A stretch of DNA of 64,000 nt, taken from Streptococcus sp. Marseille-P6264 (GTDB lineage Bacteria; Bacillota; Bacilli; Lactobacillales; Streptococcaceae). A model generated the notes under the pieces. That model was not told the DNA's origin. It searched no databases and worked only from the letters and a program-made list of their open reading frames with translations. The stretch covers positions 1-64,000 of the forward strand of contig NZ_CABPTO010000005.1 of the NCBI RefSeq assembly GCF_902460355.1. Reading direction: 5' to 3'. The first letter of the stretch is position 1. The number at the start of each line of letters is the position of its first letter. The translations under genes and the position numbers were made by a program. Positions 50,356 to 61,668 of this stretch are shown piece after piece.

Positions 50356-51291
50356 TTAGTCCATATAGGATAGCAGGTAGCCGTAGCCTTCCTCTTCCAT
50401 TTGCTCTCTAGGAATAAATCGCAGGGCCGCTGAGTTGATGCAATAGCGCAAGCCACCTAATTCCTGCGGACCGTCGGTAAAGACGTGACCCAGATGGGCA
50501 TTTCCTGAACGACTCCGTACTTCGATTCGCTCCATGCCATGACTCAAATCTTGATAATATTTGATAACCTCGCGAGCGATAGGACGAGCAAAGCTAGGCC
50601 AGCCGCAACCCGATTCAAACTTGTCAGCCGCAAAAAAGAGTGGTTCGCCAGTTGTCACATCCACATAAATCCCTGCCTCAAAAGTCGCGTTGTAAGCATT
50701 ATGGAAAGGGCGCTCCGTTGCGCTCTGCTGGGTCACCTGATACTGCTCCTCACTTAGCACTGCTTTGAGTTGCTGCTGGCTAGGTTTAGGATAATGGCCC
50801 GCATCTACCAAGGGCTGCTCAGCATCCTTGACATTGATATGGCAATAACCCGTCGGATTTTTCTTGAGATAGTCCTGATGATAATCCTCGGCCAAGATAT
50901 AATGGCGCAAAGGCTCTAGCTCTACAGCCAACTTTTGTCCTAATTGCTCCTCCTGTTCAGCAAAAACCTGCTCGATAGTGGCGCGATCTTCCTCACGGAC
51001 ATAGTAAACACCTGTCCGATACTGACGGCCTATATCATTACCCTGTTTGTTGATAGATAAGGGGTCAATGACTCGGAAATAGTAGAGCAAAATTTCTCGT
51101 AGGCTGATGTTTTCTTCGTCATAAATTAAGTGCACCGTCTCCGCATGGTCGGTCTGGTGAATGAGCTGGTAGTTGGTGGACTCCACTTGCCCATTGGCAT
51201 AGCCTACTGTCGTCTCCTCAACGCCTTCAATCCGAGAAAAATATTCCTCCAAGCCCCAGAAACAGCCGCCTGCTAGATAAATTTCTGCCAT
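50356..51291 (-). CDS. msrAB: Fused peptide methionine sulfoxide reductase MsrA-MsrB
   Basis: A 311-residue two-domain repair enzyme. The N-terminal MsrA has the catalytic [10 protein letters not shown] (reduces Met-S-sulfoxide). The C-terminal MsrB has [13 protein letters not shown] and [11 protein letters not shown] with the catalytic Cys (reduces Met-R-sulfoxide). The CxxC zinc sites of some MsrB are absent. No signal peptide or membrane helix is present, so this is the cytoplasmic form. GGAGGG directly abuts an in-frame ATG two codons earlier, so the ATG at 51291 is the sensible start. Confidence 0.95.
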   Translation of the reverse strand: MAEIYLAGGCFWGLEEYFSRIEGVEETTVGYANGQVESTNYQLIHQTDHAETVHLIYDEENISLREILLYYFRVIDPLSINKQGNDIGRQYRTGVYYVREEDRATIEQVFAEQEEQLGQKLAVELEPLRHYILAEDYHQDYLKKNPTGYCHINVKDAEQPLVDAGHYPKPSQQQLKAVLSEEQYQVTQQSATERPFHNAYNATFEAGIYVDVTTGEPLFFAADKFESGCGWPSFARPIAREVIKYYQDLSHGMERIEVRSRSGNAHLGHVFTDGPQELGGLRYCINSAALRFIPREQMEEEGYGYLLSYMD

Positions 51292-51432
51292 AAACATCCC
51301 TCCAATCTTTTCCTCTATTTTCTCATAAAAAGAGAAACTTTTATAGGATTTTGATTGGGACTTTCTTAGAAATCATATCAAATACTGCGCCCCTATGGAT
51401 TAGCCAAATTCAATTGTTTCAGCAAAATATAA

Positions 51433-51456
51433 AAAGACAGGAAATTTCCCGTCTTT
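51433..51456 (-). terminator. Terminator of the ArsC/Spx-like gene
   Basis: The minus strand forms AAAGACGGGAAA/TTTCCTGTCTTT (one internal mismatch) followed by TTA, just past the stop codon. Confidence 0.7.
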
Positions 51457-51458
51457 GA

Positions 51459-51812
51459 CTAAAGATTTAGTTCTTTGTATTCCGTTCGGTAACCAACTTG
51501 TACAATCCGATCATTTTGGACTAGCAGTGGTCGCTTAATCAGCATGCCATCGGTCGCCAAAAGTGCGGCTGCCTCCTCAGCAGAAAACTGAGGCACCTTA
51601 TCCTTGAGCCCCAATTCTCGGTACTTGATACCACTGGTATTAAAGAAAGACTTAATCTCCAAATCAGAATGAGTCATCCATTGCAAAAGTTGCTCTTGGC
51701 TAGGCGTTTCCTTGACAATATCCACCGCTTCGAAGTCCAGTCCTAATTGATTGAGCTCAGCCTTGGCCTTGCGGCAAGTAGAGCATTTTGGGTATTCAAT
51801 AAATTGTAACAT
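51459..51812 (-). CDS. ArsC/Spx family thioredoxin-fold protein
   Basis: A 117-residue protein with a redox CSTC motif near the N-terminus (YPKCSTCRKAKAEL), then the conserved ITSGIKYRELGLKD-like segment and LLATDGMLIKRPLLV, as in the YusI/YffB branch of the ArsC/Spx superfamily. It is unlikely to be a true arsenate reductase without ars genes nearby. Spx proper lacks this IKRPLL context less often, so assignment between branches is tentative. AGGAAAAACA precedes the ATG; monocistronic. Confidence 0.8.
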   Translation of the reverse strand: MLQFIEYPKCSTCRKAKAELNQLGLDFEAVDIVKETPSQEQLLQWMTHSDLEIKSFFNTSGIKYRELGLKDKVPQFSAEEAAALLATDGMLIKRPLLVQNDRIVQVGYRTEYKELNL

Positions 51813-51948
51813 TGTTTTTCCTCCGTCCCTATGATAGCCCAGCTAGCTCCTCCTTGTCAAGCCGAGACTCATTAGAAAAAGCAGACAAGCGAAAGGCTCA
51901 TCGGCAGGCACAGACGCATTCCATGAAGAAACACCGTCTATTTCTTGG

Positions 51949-53124
51949 TTATTTTTTAATCAAACGCACGCGCACAATATTGTCGCTATTCTCAAATTTA
52001 TCCACCAGCTCCTGAATCTTGCCTTCGTCCGACTCATCCAGATCCAGCAGAGTATAGGCGTAATCACCTTTAGAGCGATTGATGATATTGTCGATATTGA
52101 TATTCAAATCACTGACCGCTGTTGAAATCCGAGCCACAATATTCGGCACATTTTTGTTAATCAAGGTAATCCGGTAAGGAGCTGAGAGCGACTGACGAAC
52201 ATTAGGGAAATTCACAGAGTTGATAATCTCGCCCGTTTTCATGAAGCGTCGGATGGTTTTCCCAGCCATAATGGCACAGTTGAGCTCAGCTTCCTCTGTC
52301 GAGCCACCCAGATGTGGAAAGACAGTAATCTGCGGATGACGGAGCAGCTCTTCTACACCAAAGTCTGTGATATAGCGCTTGACTACACCAGCTTCTAAGG
52401 CCTCAAAGAGGGCCGCATTGTCCACCAGCTCACCCCGAGCGAAATTGATAATTGTGGTACCTTTTTGCATGGCTTCAAAAGCCGCTTGATCAAAGGTAGC
52501 ACGAGTATCCTCAGTCAGAGGGACGTGGATAGTGATATAATCACTCTTCTCAAAGATTTCCTTGATGTCCGCTACCCGCTTGACATGGCTAGAGATATTC
52601 CAGGCCGTTTCAATGGATACATAAGGATCATAGCCAAGGACGTTCATCCCCAGACGATAGGCATCGTTAGCAATACGACCGCCGATAGCTCCCAGACCAA
52701 TGACTCCCAAAGTCTTCTCTGCAATCTCTGTCCCAGCAAACTGTTTCTTGCCAGCTTCCACTTGCTTGGGAACATCGTCTCCGGAGAGACCGTTGACCCA
52801 GCTATTAGCTGCGATATAGTCACGGGCAGACAAGAGAATCGAAGCCAAGACCGCTTCTTTCACCGCATTGGCATTGGCTCCAGGCGTATTGAAGACCACG
52901 ATTCCCTGAGCTGTTGCCTGGTCAACAGGAATATTATTAGTTCCTGCACCTGCCCTTGCAATAGCTTTTAGATTACTTGGAAATTCCTGTCCATGCAGGT
53001 TTTGACTGCGCAGGATATAAGCATCAGGATTGTCAGACTTGTCTCCGTCAATCTGAAAAGCATTGCCCAGCTCCTTGAGCCCGATTTGATTGATATTGTT
53101 AAAGGTTTTGACACTAAAGACCAT
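51949..53124 (-). CDS. serA: D-3-phosphoglycerate dehydrogenase
   Basis: A 391-residue NAD-dependent enzyme, the first step of serine synthesis from glycolysis. The Rossmann motif is GLGAIGGRIANDA (about 142-154), with active-site region NFARGELVD and PHLGGSTEEAE carrying the catalytic His. A C-terminal ACT domain (from about 320, RITLINKNVPNIVARIST) allows serine feedback. AAGGGAGGG precedes the ATG, 12 bp after serC. It forms serC-serA; a serB phosphatase is not in the window. Confidence 0.95.
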   Translation of the reverse strand: MVFSVKTFNNINQIGLKELGNAFQIDGDKSDNPDAYILRSQNLHGQEFPSNLKAIARAGAGTNNIPVDQATAQGIVVFNTPGANANAVKEAVLASILLSARDYIAANSWVNGLSGDDVPKQVEAGKKQFAGTEIAEKTLGVIGLGAIGGRIANDAYRLGMNVLGYDPYVSIETAWNISSHVKRVADIKEIFEKSDYITIHVPLTEDTRATFDQAAFEAMQKGTTIINFARGELVDNAALFEALEAGVVKRYITDFGVEELLRHPQITVFPHLGGSTEEAELNCAIMAGKTIRRFMKTGEIINSVNFPNVRQSLSAPYRITLINKNVPNIVARISTAVSDLNINIDNIINRSKGDYAYTLLDLDESDEGKIQELVDKFENSDNIVRVRLIKK

Positions 53125-53136
53125 AGATACCCTCCC

Positions 53137-54228
53137 TTAAGAATTTTCTTCTTCAAATTTCTGCATAAAGGCAATCAAGTCCTTGACTCCTTGGAGCGGA
53201 AAGGCATTGTAGAGGCTAGCTCTCATGCCGCCTACGCTGCGGTGTCCCTTGATATTCTTGAAGCCTGCCGCTGCAGCCTCCTTGTTAAACTTGGTATCCA
53301 GCTCTGGGCTAGGAGACACAAAGGGAATATTGGCCACAGAGCGCTGCTCCTTATAACGGACTGGACTGCGGTAAAAGTCTGACTGCTCAATGAAGTCGTA
53401 CAAGAGACCTGATTTTTCGCGATTGCGCTTTTCCATTTCTGCTACGCCACCCAGCTCCTTGACCCATTCAAAGACCAGCTTGGCTATATAGATGGCAAAA
53501 GTCGGTGGTGTATTGTAGAGAGAGTCATTGTCCGCCTGAATACGGTAGTCCAGCATACTAGATAGAACTGGCTCTTCATTGAGCAAATCCTCACGAATGA
53601 TGACCACTGTCACACCGGCAGGTCCGATATTCTTCTGAGCCCCAGCATAAATCAAACCGAAATCCTCTACTCGGTACTGAGCAGCCAGGATATTAGAAGA
53701 CATGTCCGCCACAATCGGCACGCCATTGGTTACTGGCAGGTCATAAATAGCCGTTCCTTCGATGGTATTATTGGTGGTCAGGTGCACATAAGCCGCCTGC
53801 GGATCAATCTCCTTTTCATCAAAAGAAGGAATTTCCGCATAGTTCAAGTCCTCTGACGAAGCCAAGAGAATAGGTTCAAAAGGCACTGCCTTAGCCAGCT
53901 TAACTGCTTCTGTGTAGGCTTTCTTGCCCCAAGATCCAGCTACTAGGTAGTAGGCCTTGCCGCCCTTAGCGAGATTGAGCGGAATCATACTAAACTGGGT
54001 AGAAGCCCCCCCCTGCAGAAATAGCACGCGGTAATTGTCTGGAATAGCCATGAGCTCACGCAGCAAGCTCTCAGCTTCTTTGATAATATCGTCAAATTCT
54101 TTGGATCGGTGGGATAGCTCCATCACGCTCATGCCGCTTTGGGCATAGTCTAAAAACTCGGCCTGAGCTTTTTTCAAGACTTCCTTGGGCAATACTGCCG
54201 GTCCAGCAGAAAAATTGTAAATGGTCAT
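53137..54228 (-). CDS. serC: Phosphoserine aminotransferase
   Basis: A 363-residue PLP enzyme converting 3-phosphohydroxypyruvate to phosphoserine. It opens with [14 protein letters not shown]; the PLP lysine lies in [13 protein letters not shown] (about 198), and [12 protein letters not shown] provides the phosphate-binding segment. GGAGG precedes the ATG. First gene of serC-serA, so the substrate order is inverted relative to the gene order. Confidence 0.96.
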   Translation of the reverse strand: MTIYNFSAGPAVLPKEVLKKAQAEFLDYAQSGMSVMELSHRSKEFDDIIKEAESLLRELMAIPDNYRVLFLQGGASTQFSMIPLNLAKGGKAYYLVAGSWGKKAYTEAVKLAKAVPFEPILLASSEDLNYAEIPSFDEKEIDPQAAYVHLTTNNTIEGTAIYDLPVTNGVPIVADMSSNILAAQYRVEDFGLIYAGAQKNIGPAGVTVVIIREDLLNEEPVLSSMLDYRIQADNDSLYNTPPTFAIYIAKLVFEWVKELGGVAEMEKRNREKSGLLYDFIEQSDFYRSPVRYKEQRSVANIPFVSPSPELDTKFNKEAAAAGFKNIKGHRSVGGMRASLYNAFPLQGVKDLIAFMQKFEEENS

Positions 54229-54350
54229 ATCCTACCTCCAAAAATGTATTTTGTCTATCATATCACAATGTTCAGAAAATTTCTATAATTCTTTCAAATA
54301 TATTTTACCTTGTGGGGAATTCCCGAACAAAAGGAGGGTTTTTAACAAAA

Positions 54351-54374
54351 AAACTAGTCGAATAGGACTAGTTT
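54351..54374 (-). terminator. Terminator of the tmk-holB-yabA-rsmI operon
   Basis: The minus strand has AAACTAGTC/GACTAGTTT followed by TTTTGTT. The stem overlaps the last codons of rsmI. Confidence 0.8.
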
Positions 54375-55234
54375 CTGTCTTCTTCATGATAAAGAGCATA
54401 GAGCTGACTCTTATTGCGTCCGTATTTTTTGGCTACTTCTTTGATGGCCTGATTTTTCTTGCTACCGGATTGGACCAAGCTGTCAATTTCAGCCAAAAGA
54501 TCCGCATCCACTTTGTCTTCCTTCTCCAGACTTGCACCAGCCACAATCAGGAGGCACTCGCCCTTGAGTGCATTCTCTGACAGAGAGTCTATCAACTCAG
54601 AAATCCTTCCTCTTTGGTATTCTTCGTAGATTTTGGTGAGCTCCCGAACCAAGACTACCGAGCGGTCGCCATAGACTTCCAGCATATTTTCCAGCGTAGC
54701 CCTGACCCTGTGAGGAGATTCGTAAAAGATCTGTGTCTCTGGATAGGATTTTTTACTCTCAAAAAATTCCTTCTGCTGACCAGCCTTGCGAGGCAAGAAA
54801 CCATAAAAAATATGAGGCTGAGGCGCTAAACCACTGGCAATCAGAGCGGAAATCCCAGCGCTGGGACCCGGAACCGTCACCACAGCAATGCCCTCAGCAA
54901 TAGCCGCTTTGACCAAATCATGCCCTGGATCCGAAATGCTTGGCAAGCCAGCATCCGATACCTGAGCCAGATTTTGTCCTGACTTGAGCAAGTCCAGCAA
55001 GACCGGTATCTTTTCCTGAGCATTGTGCTCATGAAAGCTGATTTGCCGAGTCTCAATCCCAAAGTGCTTGAGCAAAAGTCCTGTATTTCGGGTATCTTCG
55101 GCCGCAATGACATCCACTTCCTTGAGGGTATTGACCATGCGAATGCTCATATCATCCATATTTCCAATGGGAGTCGCCACCAAATACAGCTTACCGTAGG
55201 GCGACTGTCCCTTAAAACTCTTTTGAATCTGCAT
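54368..55234 (-). CDS. rsmI: 16S rRNA 2'-O-methyltransferase RsmI
   Basis: A 288-residue SAM-dependent methylase for C1402 of 16S rRNA. It starts with GKLYLVATPIGNMDD, followed by AAEDTRNTGLLLKHFGI, SDAGLPSISDPG and VPGPSAGISALIASG, the tetrapyrrole-methylase-fold motifs. Its ATG lies 2 bp after the yabA stop codon, so it is translationally coupled. Last gene of the tmk-holB-yabA-rsmI operon. Confidence 0.95.
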   Translation of the reverse strand: MQIQKSFKGQSPYGKLYLVATPIGNMDDMSIRMVNTLKEVDVIAAEDTRNTGLLLKHFGIETRQISFHEHNAQEKIPVLLDLLKSGQNLAQVSDAGLPSISDPGHDLVKAAIAEGIAVVTVPGPSAGISALIASGLAPQPHIFYGFLPRKAGQQKEFFESKKSYPETQIFYESPHRVRATLENMLEVYGDRSVVLVRELTKIYEEYQRGRISELIDSLSENALKGECLLIVAGASLEKEDKVDADLLAEIDSLVQSGSKKNQAIKEVAKKYGRNKSQLYALYHEEDRN

Positions 55235-55236
55235 TT

Positions 55237-55554
55237 CTACTCCCTGAATAACAACTCATCACAGAACATGCACTCCGCATCATTTTCTCGGCGCTGACCA
55301 TAGAAATCTGTACACACATGAAAGCCATCGTAGTACAATTTGCGGAGATTGTCCCGATTTTTATTGATTTTAACCGGTGCTGCTTGCTCTACCTCACCTA
55401 GTCGCTCTCTCAGCTTGTCATTTTCTAGCTGGAGGACGATATTTTCCTCCACGACACTCTTAAGATTTTTCTTGATAGCCTCTACCTCGGCAAGGGTCAC
55501 TAAAAGCGTCTGAGAAAAATCATCCAAGGCATCAAATAGTTCTTTTTTATTCAT
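55237..55554 (-). CDS. yabA: DNA replication initiation control protein YabA
   Basis: A 105-residue regulator that binds DnaA and the DnaN clamp to limit re-initiation. An N-terminal coiled coil (residues ~5-60) mediates tetramerisation. The C-terminal zinc cluster is seen as FHVCTDFYG followed by ECMFCDELL. Placed between holB and rsmI, the standard Gram-positive order, it ties clamp-loader genes to initiation control. Confidence 0.95.
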   Translation of the reverse strand: MNKKELFDALDDFSQTLLVTLAEVEAIKKNLKSVVEENIVLQLENDKLRERLGEVEQAAPVKINKNRDNLRKLYYDGFHVCTDFYGQRRENDAECMFCDELLFRE

Positions 55555-55563
55555 TTTCTGCTC

Positions 55564-56466
55564 CTATCTTGCTTGGGCACTGGCTTTTAAAATCATGTAT
55601 TCCAGAGCATTTTGAAAAGACACATTGGCTCGCCACATCTTCTTTGCTTCTAAGAGATCTTCTAGTTTCTTGCGACCTGCCTCGCTTCCAAGTTCCTTGG
55701 CCAGCAAGACCTCCAAGATTTTAAGGGCCTGCTCCTGTTTATCTTTGTCCTCAGCCAATTTAGCTAGCTTAGCCACTTGGAGATAAACCTGATTCTCATT
55801 GGTCAGAGCAGCTTTAACAAATCGCTGACTCTCACTGACTAGCTCAAAGAAAGGCTTGTTAGAAACCAACTGATCGGCCTCTTCCTGGGTTTGGCTATAT
55901 GCAGCCAGCAACTCAGCCTGACTTTTGATTAAGCCAGCCTCTTCCAGCTGGTGCTGGAGAGCAGCCTGATTCTTCCGAAAGTGAAAAATCTGTGTTCGGC
56001 TCTTGATGGTCGGCAAAATCAGATGCTCATCGGCTGTCAAAAGAAAGATATAAATCTCACTCTGGGGCTCTTCGATGACCTTGAGGAGAGAATTAGCGGC
56101 ATTGACGTGCATCTTATCCGCATCACAGATGATAAAGACCTGTCTGTTGCCCTCCATACCGCTCTGGGAGAAATTTCTCACTAACTCACGAATGCGCTCC
56201 GTTTTGATAATGCCATTCACTGGCCGGACAACCGTCACATCTGAGAAATCCTCACTCTCAATCAAGCGACAAGCTCTACAAGTACCGCAGGGCCAAACTC
56301 CCTGACGACTCTCACAAAAGAGACTCTGGGATAAGGTCAAAGCCATAGCAAAACTGGAAAAATTCCCTGAAAATAAATAAGCATGATTGAGTCGCCCTGC
56401 TTCTAATATTTGCTGAAAAGTTTCTGTAAGCTGAGGCTGGGCCTGACATAATTCTTCTACTGTCAT
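55564..56466 (-). CDS. holB: DNA polymerase III delta' subunit
   Basis: A 300-residue clamp-loader subunit of AAA+ fold. [20 protein letters not shown] occupies the Walker A region but lacks a GKT loop, as usual for delta'. The zinc cluster is [16 protein letters not shown], and the sensor region [20 protein letters not shown] is intact. Its ATG overlaps the tmk stop by 4 bp. It functions in loading the sliding clamp with DnaX and HolA. Confidence 0.93.
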   Translation of the reverse strand: MTVEELCQAQPQLTETFQQILEAGRLNHAYLFSGNFSSFAMALTLSQSLFCESRQGVWPCGTCRACRLIESEDFSDVTVVRPVNGIIKTERIRELVRNFSQSGMEGNRQVFIICDADKMHVNAANSLLKVIEEPQSEIYIFLLTADEHLILPTIKSRTQIFHFRKNQAALQHQLEEAGLIKSQAELLAAYSQTQEEADQLVSNKPFFELVSESQRFVKAALTNENQVYLQVAKLAKLAEDKDKQEQALKILEVLLAKELGSEAGRKKLEDLLEAKKMWRANVSFQNALEYMILKASAQAR

Positions 56467-57101
56467 TTTTCTTTGATAAAACGTTCTTTGATAGCTGCCA
56501 AACTGTCGGCCACTACTTGCTCCAGCGGCTGACTAGCATCTATCTTTACGACACGTTCTGGTTCCTTTTCTAAAATAGTCAGATAGCCTTGACGCACGCG
56601 CTCATGCAGATCTAGACCTTCCAGATCCAAACGATTGACTTCACGCTCCTTATTTCGAGCAATGCGAGCCAGCCCTTCCTTGACATCAATATCGAAATAA
56701 AGGGTCAAATCTGGCTTGAGGCCATCTGTTGCAAACTGATTGAGCCATTCCACATCGTCAACTGCCAAGCCCCGTCCATAGCCTTGATAAGCCACTGAGC
56801 TATCAATAAAACGATCTTGCAAGACCCATGTCCCTTGCTCCAAGGCAGGCAGAACCTTCTCCGCCAAATGCTGACGTCGGCTGGCAATATAAAGCAGCAG
56901 CTCCGTCTTAGCATCCATGGCTGTATGCCCCTTATCCAAAATCACCTCGCGGATTTTTTCAGAAATAGCGACACCGCCAGGCTCTCTAGTCTTCAGCAAT
57001 TCATAGCCCATCTCTTTCAGCTGAGGAAGCAAAGCCTCTAAAACACTGGTTTTCCCAGCACCTTCTGGGCCTTCTAGCGATATAAAAACACCTTTTTTCA
57101 T
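56463..57101 (-). CDS. tmk: Thymidylate kinase
   Basis: A 212-residue dTMP kinase. The P-loop is [10 protein letters not shown] (residues ~10-19), the DRx motif is [18 protein letters not shown], and TREPGG is intact. It supplies dTDP for DNA synthesis. First gene of the tmk-holB-yabA-rsmI unit; the upstream 180 bp is shared with the divergent YitT gene. A TACAAT on the minus strand near 57163 is the likely -10. Confidence 0.96.
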   Translation of the reverse strand: MKKGVFISLEGPEGAGKTSVLEALLPQLKEMGYELLKTREPGGVAISEKIREVILDKGHTAMDAKTELLLYIASRRQHLAEKVLPALEQGTWVLQDRFIDSSVAYQGYGRGLAVDDVEWLNQFATDGLKPDLTLYFDIDVKEGLARIARNKEREVNRLDLEGLDLHERVRQGYLTILEKEPERVVKIDASQPLEQVVADSLAAIKERFIKEK

Positions 57102-57281
57102 TGTTTTCCTTTTACATTCATTCTGCCAATGGCTACAGAAATTCCTATTTTAGTCTATGCTTTATTGTACCAAAAAATATCCCAAAAGCCCATAGAAGAA
57201 TTTCTCGAAAACTATTTCATATTATTTTCAAAAATGAAAACTTTTGATAAAATAGAGTCAGAAAATTCTTAGGAGTGTCTG

Positions 57282-58169
57282 ATGTTTAAATTTAAAAATA
57301 TACTGGCCATCATTCTGGGGGCTGGAATTTTTTCTTTTGGGATTCATTATTTGGTGATTCCTTTTCACTTGTATGAAGGCGGAGCAACGGGGATCACCTT
57401 GATTGTCTACTACCTCTTCAAGATTCCTGTATCAACCACCAATTTGGTCATCAATATTCCACTCTTTATTCTCGCTTGGAAATTACTGGGAAATCGCACC
57501 CTTTACCTTAGTATTTTAGGGACTTTCTCTGTATCAGCTTGGCTTAAACTATTCGAATTGCTACCTTCTTCCAAACATTTACAAGACTATTTCTTTTCTT
57601 CCTTAGATGGCGACGTCTTACTAGCCTGCCTTGGAACGGGAATTATTCTTGGAGTTGGTCTAGGAATCATTTTCAATGCTGGAGGGACGACTGGTGGGAC
57701 CGATATTGTAGCTCGTATCTTCAATAAATATACCAGCATCTCCATGGGCCGCCTCATGCTGACAGTGGACTTTATCGTGATCTCTCTGGTTCTTTTAGTC
57801 TTCAAAGATCTACGCATGGTTTCTTATACACTCATGTTTGTCTTTATCACCTCTCGTGTTATTGACTTGATTGCTGAGGGTGGCTTCGCTGGCAAAGGCT
57901 TCCTGATTGTCACTAGCAAACCAATAGAACTAGCTGAAGCCATCAATGAAAAACTTGGAAGAGGGATTACCTATCTGCAAGGACAAGGCTTCTATAGCAA
58001 GCAAAATTTGCAAATCGTTTATTGCGTCGTTTCTCGTAACGAAATGCAGCAAATGAAGAAACTCATCAATGACATCGATCCATTTGCCTTTACAACTATT
58101 ACAGAAGCCCATGAAATCTTAGGAGAAGGCTTTACCTTAGACTCTAATAAACAGCCTATCGTCAAATAG
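57282..58169 (+). CDS. YitT-family membrane protein
   Basis: A 295-residue protein. Six hydrophobic helices in residues 1-200 form the YitT domain (IPFHLYEGGATGITLIVYYL, NAGGTTGGTDIVARI). A C-terminal cytoplasmic DUF2179 domain follows (GRGITYLQGQGFYSKQNL, EAHEILGEGF). Function is unknown; a transport or ligand-sensing role has been guessed for the family. AGGAG lies 6 bp before the ATG. Its 3' end runs into the composite repeat. Confidence 0.88.
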   Translation: MFKFKNILAIILGAGIFSFGIHYLVIPFHLYEGGATGITLIVYYLFKIPVSTTNLVINIPLFILAWKLLGNRTLYLSILGTFSVSAWLKLFELLPSSKHLQDYFFSSLDGDVLLACLGTGIILGVGLGIIFNAGGTTGGTDIVARIFNKYTSISMGRLMLTVDFIVISLVLLVFKDLRMVSYTLMFVFITSRVIDLIAEGGFAGKGFLIVTSKPIELAEAINEKLGRGITYLQGQGFYSKQNLQIVYCVVSRNEMQQMKKLINDIDPFAFTTITEAHEILGEGFTLDSNKQPIVK

Positions 58170-58186
58170 TGTTATCATACACAAAA

Positions 58187-58346
58187 AGAGGCTGGGACAG
58201 AAGTCTGACCTCAAATATAAAAAGCGAACAAAACGGAGTTATCTGACACTCAGAATTCTGTCTTGTTCGCTTTTTTGTCTAATCTATCGATTTTAAAAAT
58301 TTATAATAAAGAATTCCTAAAATCAAAATCTTTTTGTCCCAGCCTC
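58187..58346 (+). repeat. Second inverted-repeat element nested in repeat copy E
   Basis: About 160 bp bounded by the perfect 12-bp inverted repeat GAGGCTGGGACA and TGTCCCAGCCTC. It has a strong central hairpin AAAAGCGAACAA/TTGTTCGCTTTT (58219-58274) followed by T6, which can terminate the YitT transcript. It occupies the place of the first hairpin of repeat copy E. Confidence 0.85.
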
Positions 58347-58496
58347 CTCAATTGTCTTTGGATTGTCGAGCAAGACGCAGTAGTTTAGTGGGCTCTACTA
58401 GGCTGATTTCATCAGCTTTTACAGCCCTATTCAACTGTGCGGAGGTGGGACGACGAAATCGAATTCTAACGAATTACCGATTTCTTTCCCACTCTC
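58340..58496 (+). repeat. Three-hairpin repeat element, copy E (hairpins 2 and 3)
   Basis: Matches the family from the right arm of hairpin 1 to the end, 4 bp from the mtnN stop. The middle and third hairpins are kept with a few changes (GTTTAGT, and TTTCCC for CTGTCCC). With the nested element it fills the 331-bp gene-free interval between the convergent YitT-family gene and mtnN. Confidence 0.88.
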
Positions 58497-58500
58497 TTTT

Positions 58501-59193
58501 TTAGTCTAAGTTATTCAATAATTGAATGAGAGTTTCAGCTGAGCGCTTGCCTGCTTCTAGGATAAATTCATCAAAAGTGATATTGGCATCATGGCTGGCT
58601 GTATCGCTCATTGCGCGAATGACCATAAAAGGCAAACCAAGAGAATGCGCGGCTTGAGCAATAGCTGCTCCCTCCATCTCGACTGCCAAAACATCAGGAA
58701 AATGTTGTTTAATTTGGTCAATCTTGTCCTGTCCAGCGATAAAACTATCTCCCGTCGCAATCAAGCCAACTCGGCTCGTCTGCTGGGTCTTTTCCAACAC
58801 TGCTTTCATCTCCTCAACCAAGTAGCGACTGGCTTCATAGTAGAGGGGCTGCCGTGCCATTTGACCGTAATCATAGCCAAAAGCTGTTACATCCACATCA
58901 TGGTAAACCAAACGATCTGCCACCACTACATCTCCGATTTCTAAGCCCGAGGCCACTGCGCCAGCAGAACCTGTATTGATGACCGCTGTTACCTTAAAGT
59001 CATTGACTAAGACAGCCACACTCATGGCCGACATAACTTTGCCGATTCCACTTTCTACCAGTACAACCTCATGATGCTTGATACGACCAGTATAGTAAAC
59101 ATGCCCTAGGCGCTGGTGTTTTTCAGCCATTTCCAGATGCTCTACCAGCAGCTTCAACTCCTCAGGCATAGCCGCAATAATTCCGATTTTCAT
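58501..59193 (-). CDS. mtnN: 5'-methylthioadenosine/S-adenosylhomocysteine nucleosidase
   Basis: A 230-residue nucleosidase (Pfs/MTAN). MKIGIIAAMPEEL opens with the catalytic Glu in PEE, and the C-terminus has AVEMEGAAIAQAAHSL and AMSDTASHDANITFDEF with the catalytic Asp. It recycles methylthioadenosine and SAH and feeds AI-2 production with LuxS. It ends the glmU-nudix-macP-mtnN gene order. Confidence 0.96.
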   Translation of the reverse strand: MKIGIIAAMPEELKLLVEHLEMAEKHQRLGHVYYTGRIKHHEVVLVESGIGKVMSAMSVAVLVNDFKVTAVINTGSAGAVASGLEIGDVVVADRLVYHDVDVTAFGYDYGQMARQPLYYEASRYLVEEMKAVLEKTQQTSRVGLIATGDSFIAGQDKIDQIKQHFPDVLAVEMEGAAIAQAAHSLGLPFMVIRAMSDTASHDANITFDEFILEAGKRSAETLIQLLNNLD

Positions 59194-59220
59194 GATTCAT
59201 TCTTTCCTTCTTTACATTAA

Positions 59221-59274
59221 AAAGAGGGAGAGAAAGCAGAGTTTCATCTTCTCGTTTCCCTCACTCCCCTCTTT
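59221..59274 (-). terminator. Hairpin between macP and mtnN
   Basis: The minus strand forms AAAGAGGGGAG ... CTCCCTCTTT with additional inner pairing, followed by TTTTT. It may separate mtnN expression from the glmU-nudix-macP unit. Confidence 0.55.
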
Positions 59275-59275
59275 A

Positions 59276-59587
59276 TCATAGCCAAATAATGGCCGCAATT
59301 AATCCAATCAAGAGAAGCACAATCCAGAATAGGATTTTGTTTAATTTAGCCTGAAAAATACTTCGTTTTTGATTTTCGATTCGACGACTTTTGATAACTG
59401 TCGGTTCAACTTCAATCTGCAGAGTATCCTGAGTGACAGCTTGCCGTGGAGCAGCATAGCCGAAAGTTCCTTTTCTAGCAATAGAAATGACCTTAGTTTC
59501 TTCATCGTCCATCAGCAAGGGACCATCAATATGTTCTCCGCGATTGGCCCGCTCAATGATTTCATCTGTTAATAAAGCTTTTCCCAT
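59276..59587 (-). CDS. macP: Cell wall synthase accessory phosphoprotein MacP
   Basis: A 103-residue membrane protein. The N-terminal ~80 residues are cytoplasmic and polar, with [18 protein letters not shown] at the start and a Thr at residue 31 in an acidic context (DDEETK). That Thr lies about where pneumococcal MacP is phosphorylated by the kinase StkP. One C-terminal helix (residues ~85-103) ends the protein. MacP activates the class A synthase PBP2a in pneumococcus. Identification rests on the sequence layout and the glmU-nudix-macP-mtnN order. Confidence 0.85.
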   Translation of the reverse strand: MGKALLTDEIIERANRGEHIDGPLLMDDEETKVISIARKGTFGYAAPRQAVTQDTLQIEVEPTVIKSRRIENQKRSIFQAKLNKILFWIVLLLIGLIAAIIWL

Positions 59588-59599
59588 TGATCTACGTTC

Positions 59600-60151
59600 C
59601 TATTTATTCAGATTTTTTTGTTGCCAGTACTGAAGAGCCATGATGGTCTTGGCATCGCAGATATCACCGTTTTTCAGCAACTGATGTGCCTCCTCCAGAC
59701 TGACTTCAAAAAGTTCTAATGTTTCATCCTCGTCTTGAGGACGAGGGTTTTCGACCTTTGTTAAATGGCTGGCGCTGTAGAGTTTGATTTTCTCATTGCA
59801 AAAACCGATAGCAGAGTAAAAATCATAAACCAGCTCCAACTGGCCAGTGTAGCCCGTCTCTTCTTCCAATTCACGCAGGGCAGCTGCATGAGGATCTGCG
59901 TTCTCTCCTACTTCTAGCTTACCAGCTGGAATCTCATAAGAAGTCGCTTCAATGGCCTTGCGGTACTGCTTAACCAAAATCATTTTGTTTTCCGGAGTGA
60001 TGGCAATCACAGCCACCGCGCCATTATGGAAAATCAAATCTCGTTGAGCTTGACCCTTACCATCTGGCAGTTCCACCTGATCCTGAACCACTTTGAAAAT
60101 CGGTCCTTGATAAATCTCCGTCCGTTGGACGGTTTTTTCTTCAAATTCCAT
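59600..60151 (-). CDS. Nudix hydrolase, ADP-ribose pyrophosphatase-like
   Basis: A 183-residue NUDIX enzyme. The Nudix box reads GKLEVGENADPHAAALRELE followed by EETGY, with all catalytic Glu residues. The flanking YRKAIEATSYEIPAG and YDFYSAIGFCNEKI segments resemble ADP-ribose pyrophosphatases. Cytoplasmic. It starts 8 bp after glmU and 12 bp before macP in one transcript. Confidence 0.92.
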   Translation of the reverse strand: MEFEEKTVQRTEIYQGPIFKVVQDQVELPDGKGQAQRDLIFHNGAVAVIAITPENKMILVKQYRKAIEATSYEIPAGKLEVGENADPHAAALRELEEETGYTGQLELVYDFYSAIGFCNEKIKLYSASHLTKVENPRPQDEDETLELFEVSLEEAHQLLKNGDICDAKTIMALQYWQQKNLNK

Positions 60152-60159
60152 GACTACAC

Positions 60160-61563
<1,404 letters not shown>

Positions 61564-61571
61564 TTACCCTT

Positions 61572-61580
61572 ATTATACCA
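61572..61580 (-). promoter_or_regulatory. Extended -10 promoter of glmU
   Basis: The minus strand reads TGGTATAAT 32 bp before the glmU ATG. The -35 region (TTTAAA) is poor. Confidence 0.55.
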
Positions 61581-61668
61581 CTAAAAGAGATTTTTTTAAA
61601 ATGCAAATTGCAGAAGCAGAAACTAGCGCTTAGAAAATAAACTTCAAGCCATTGAGCGAAGCACTGTC

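Noticed and set aside
51459..51812. Arsenate reductase of an ars operon
   Set aside because: No arsenic transport or regulator genes nearby; the sequence fits the broader ArsC/Spx-like family.
52465..52971. 168-residue plus-strand frame inside serA
   Set aside because: Antisense to an intact serA with all motifs; composition typical of a shadow.
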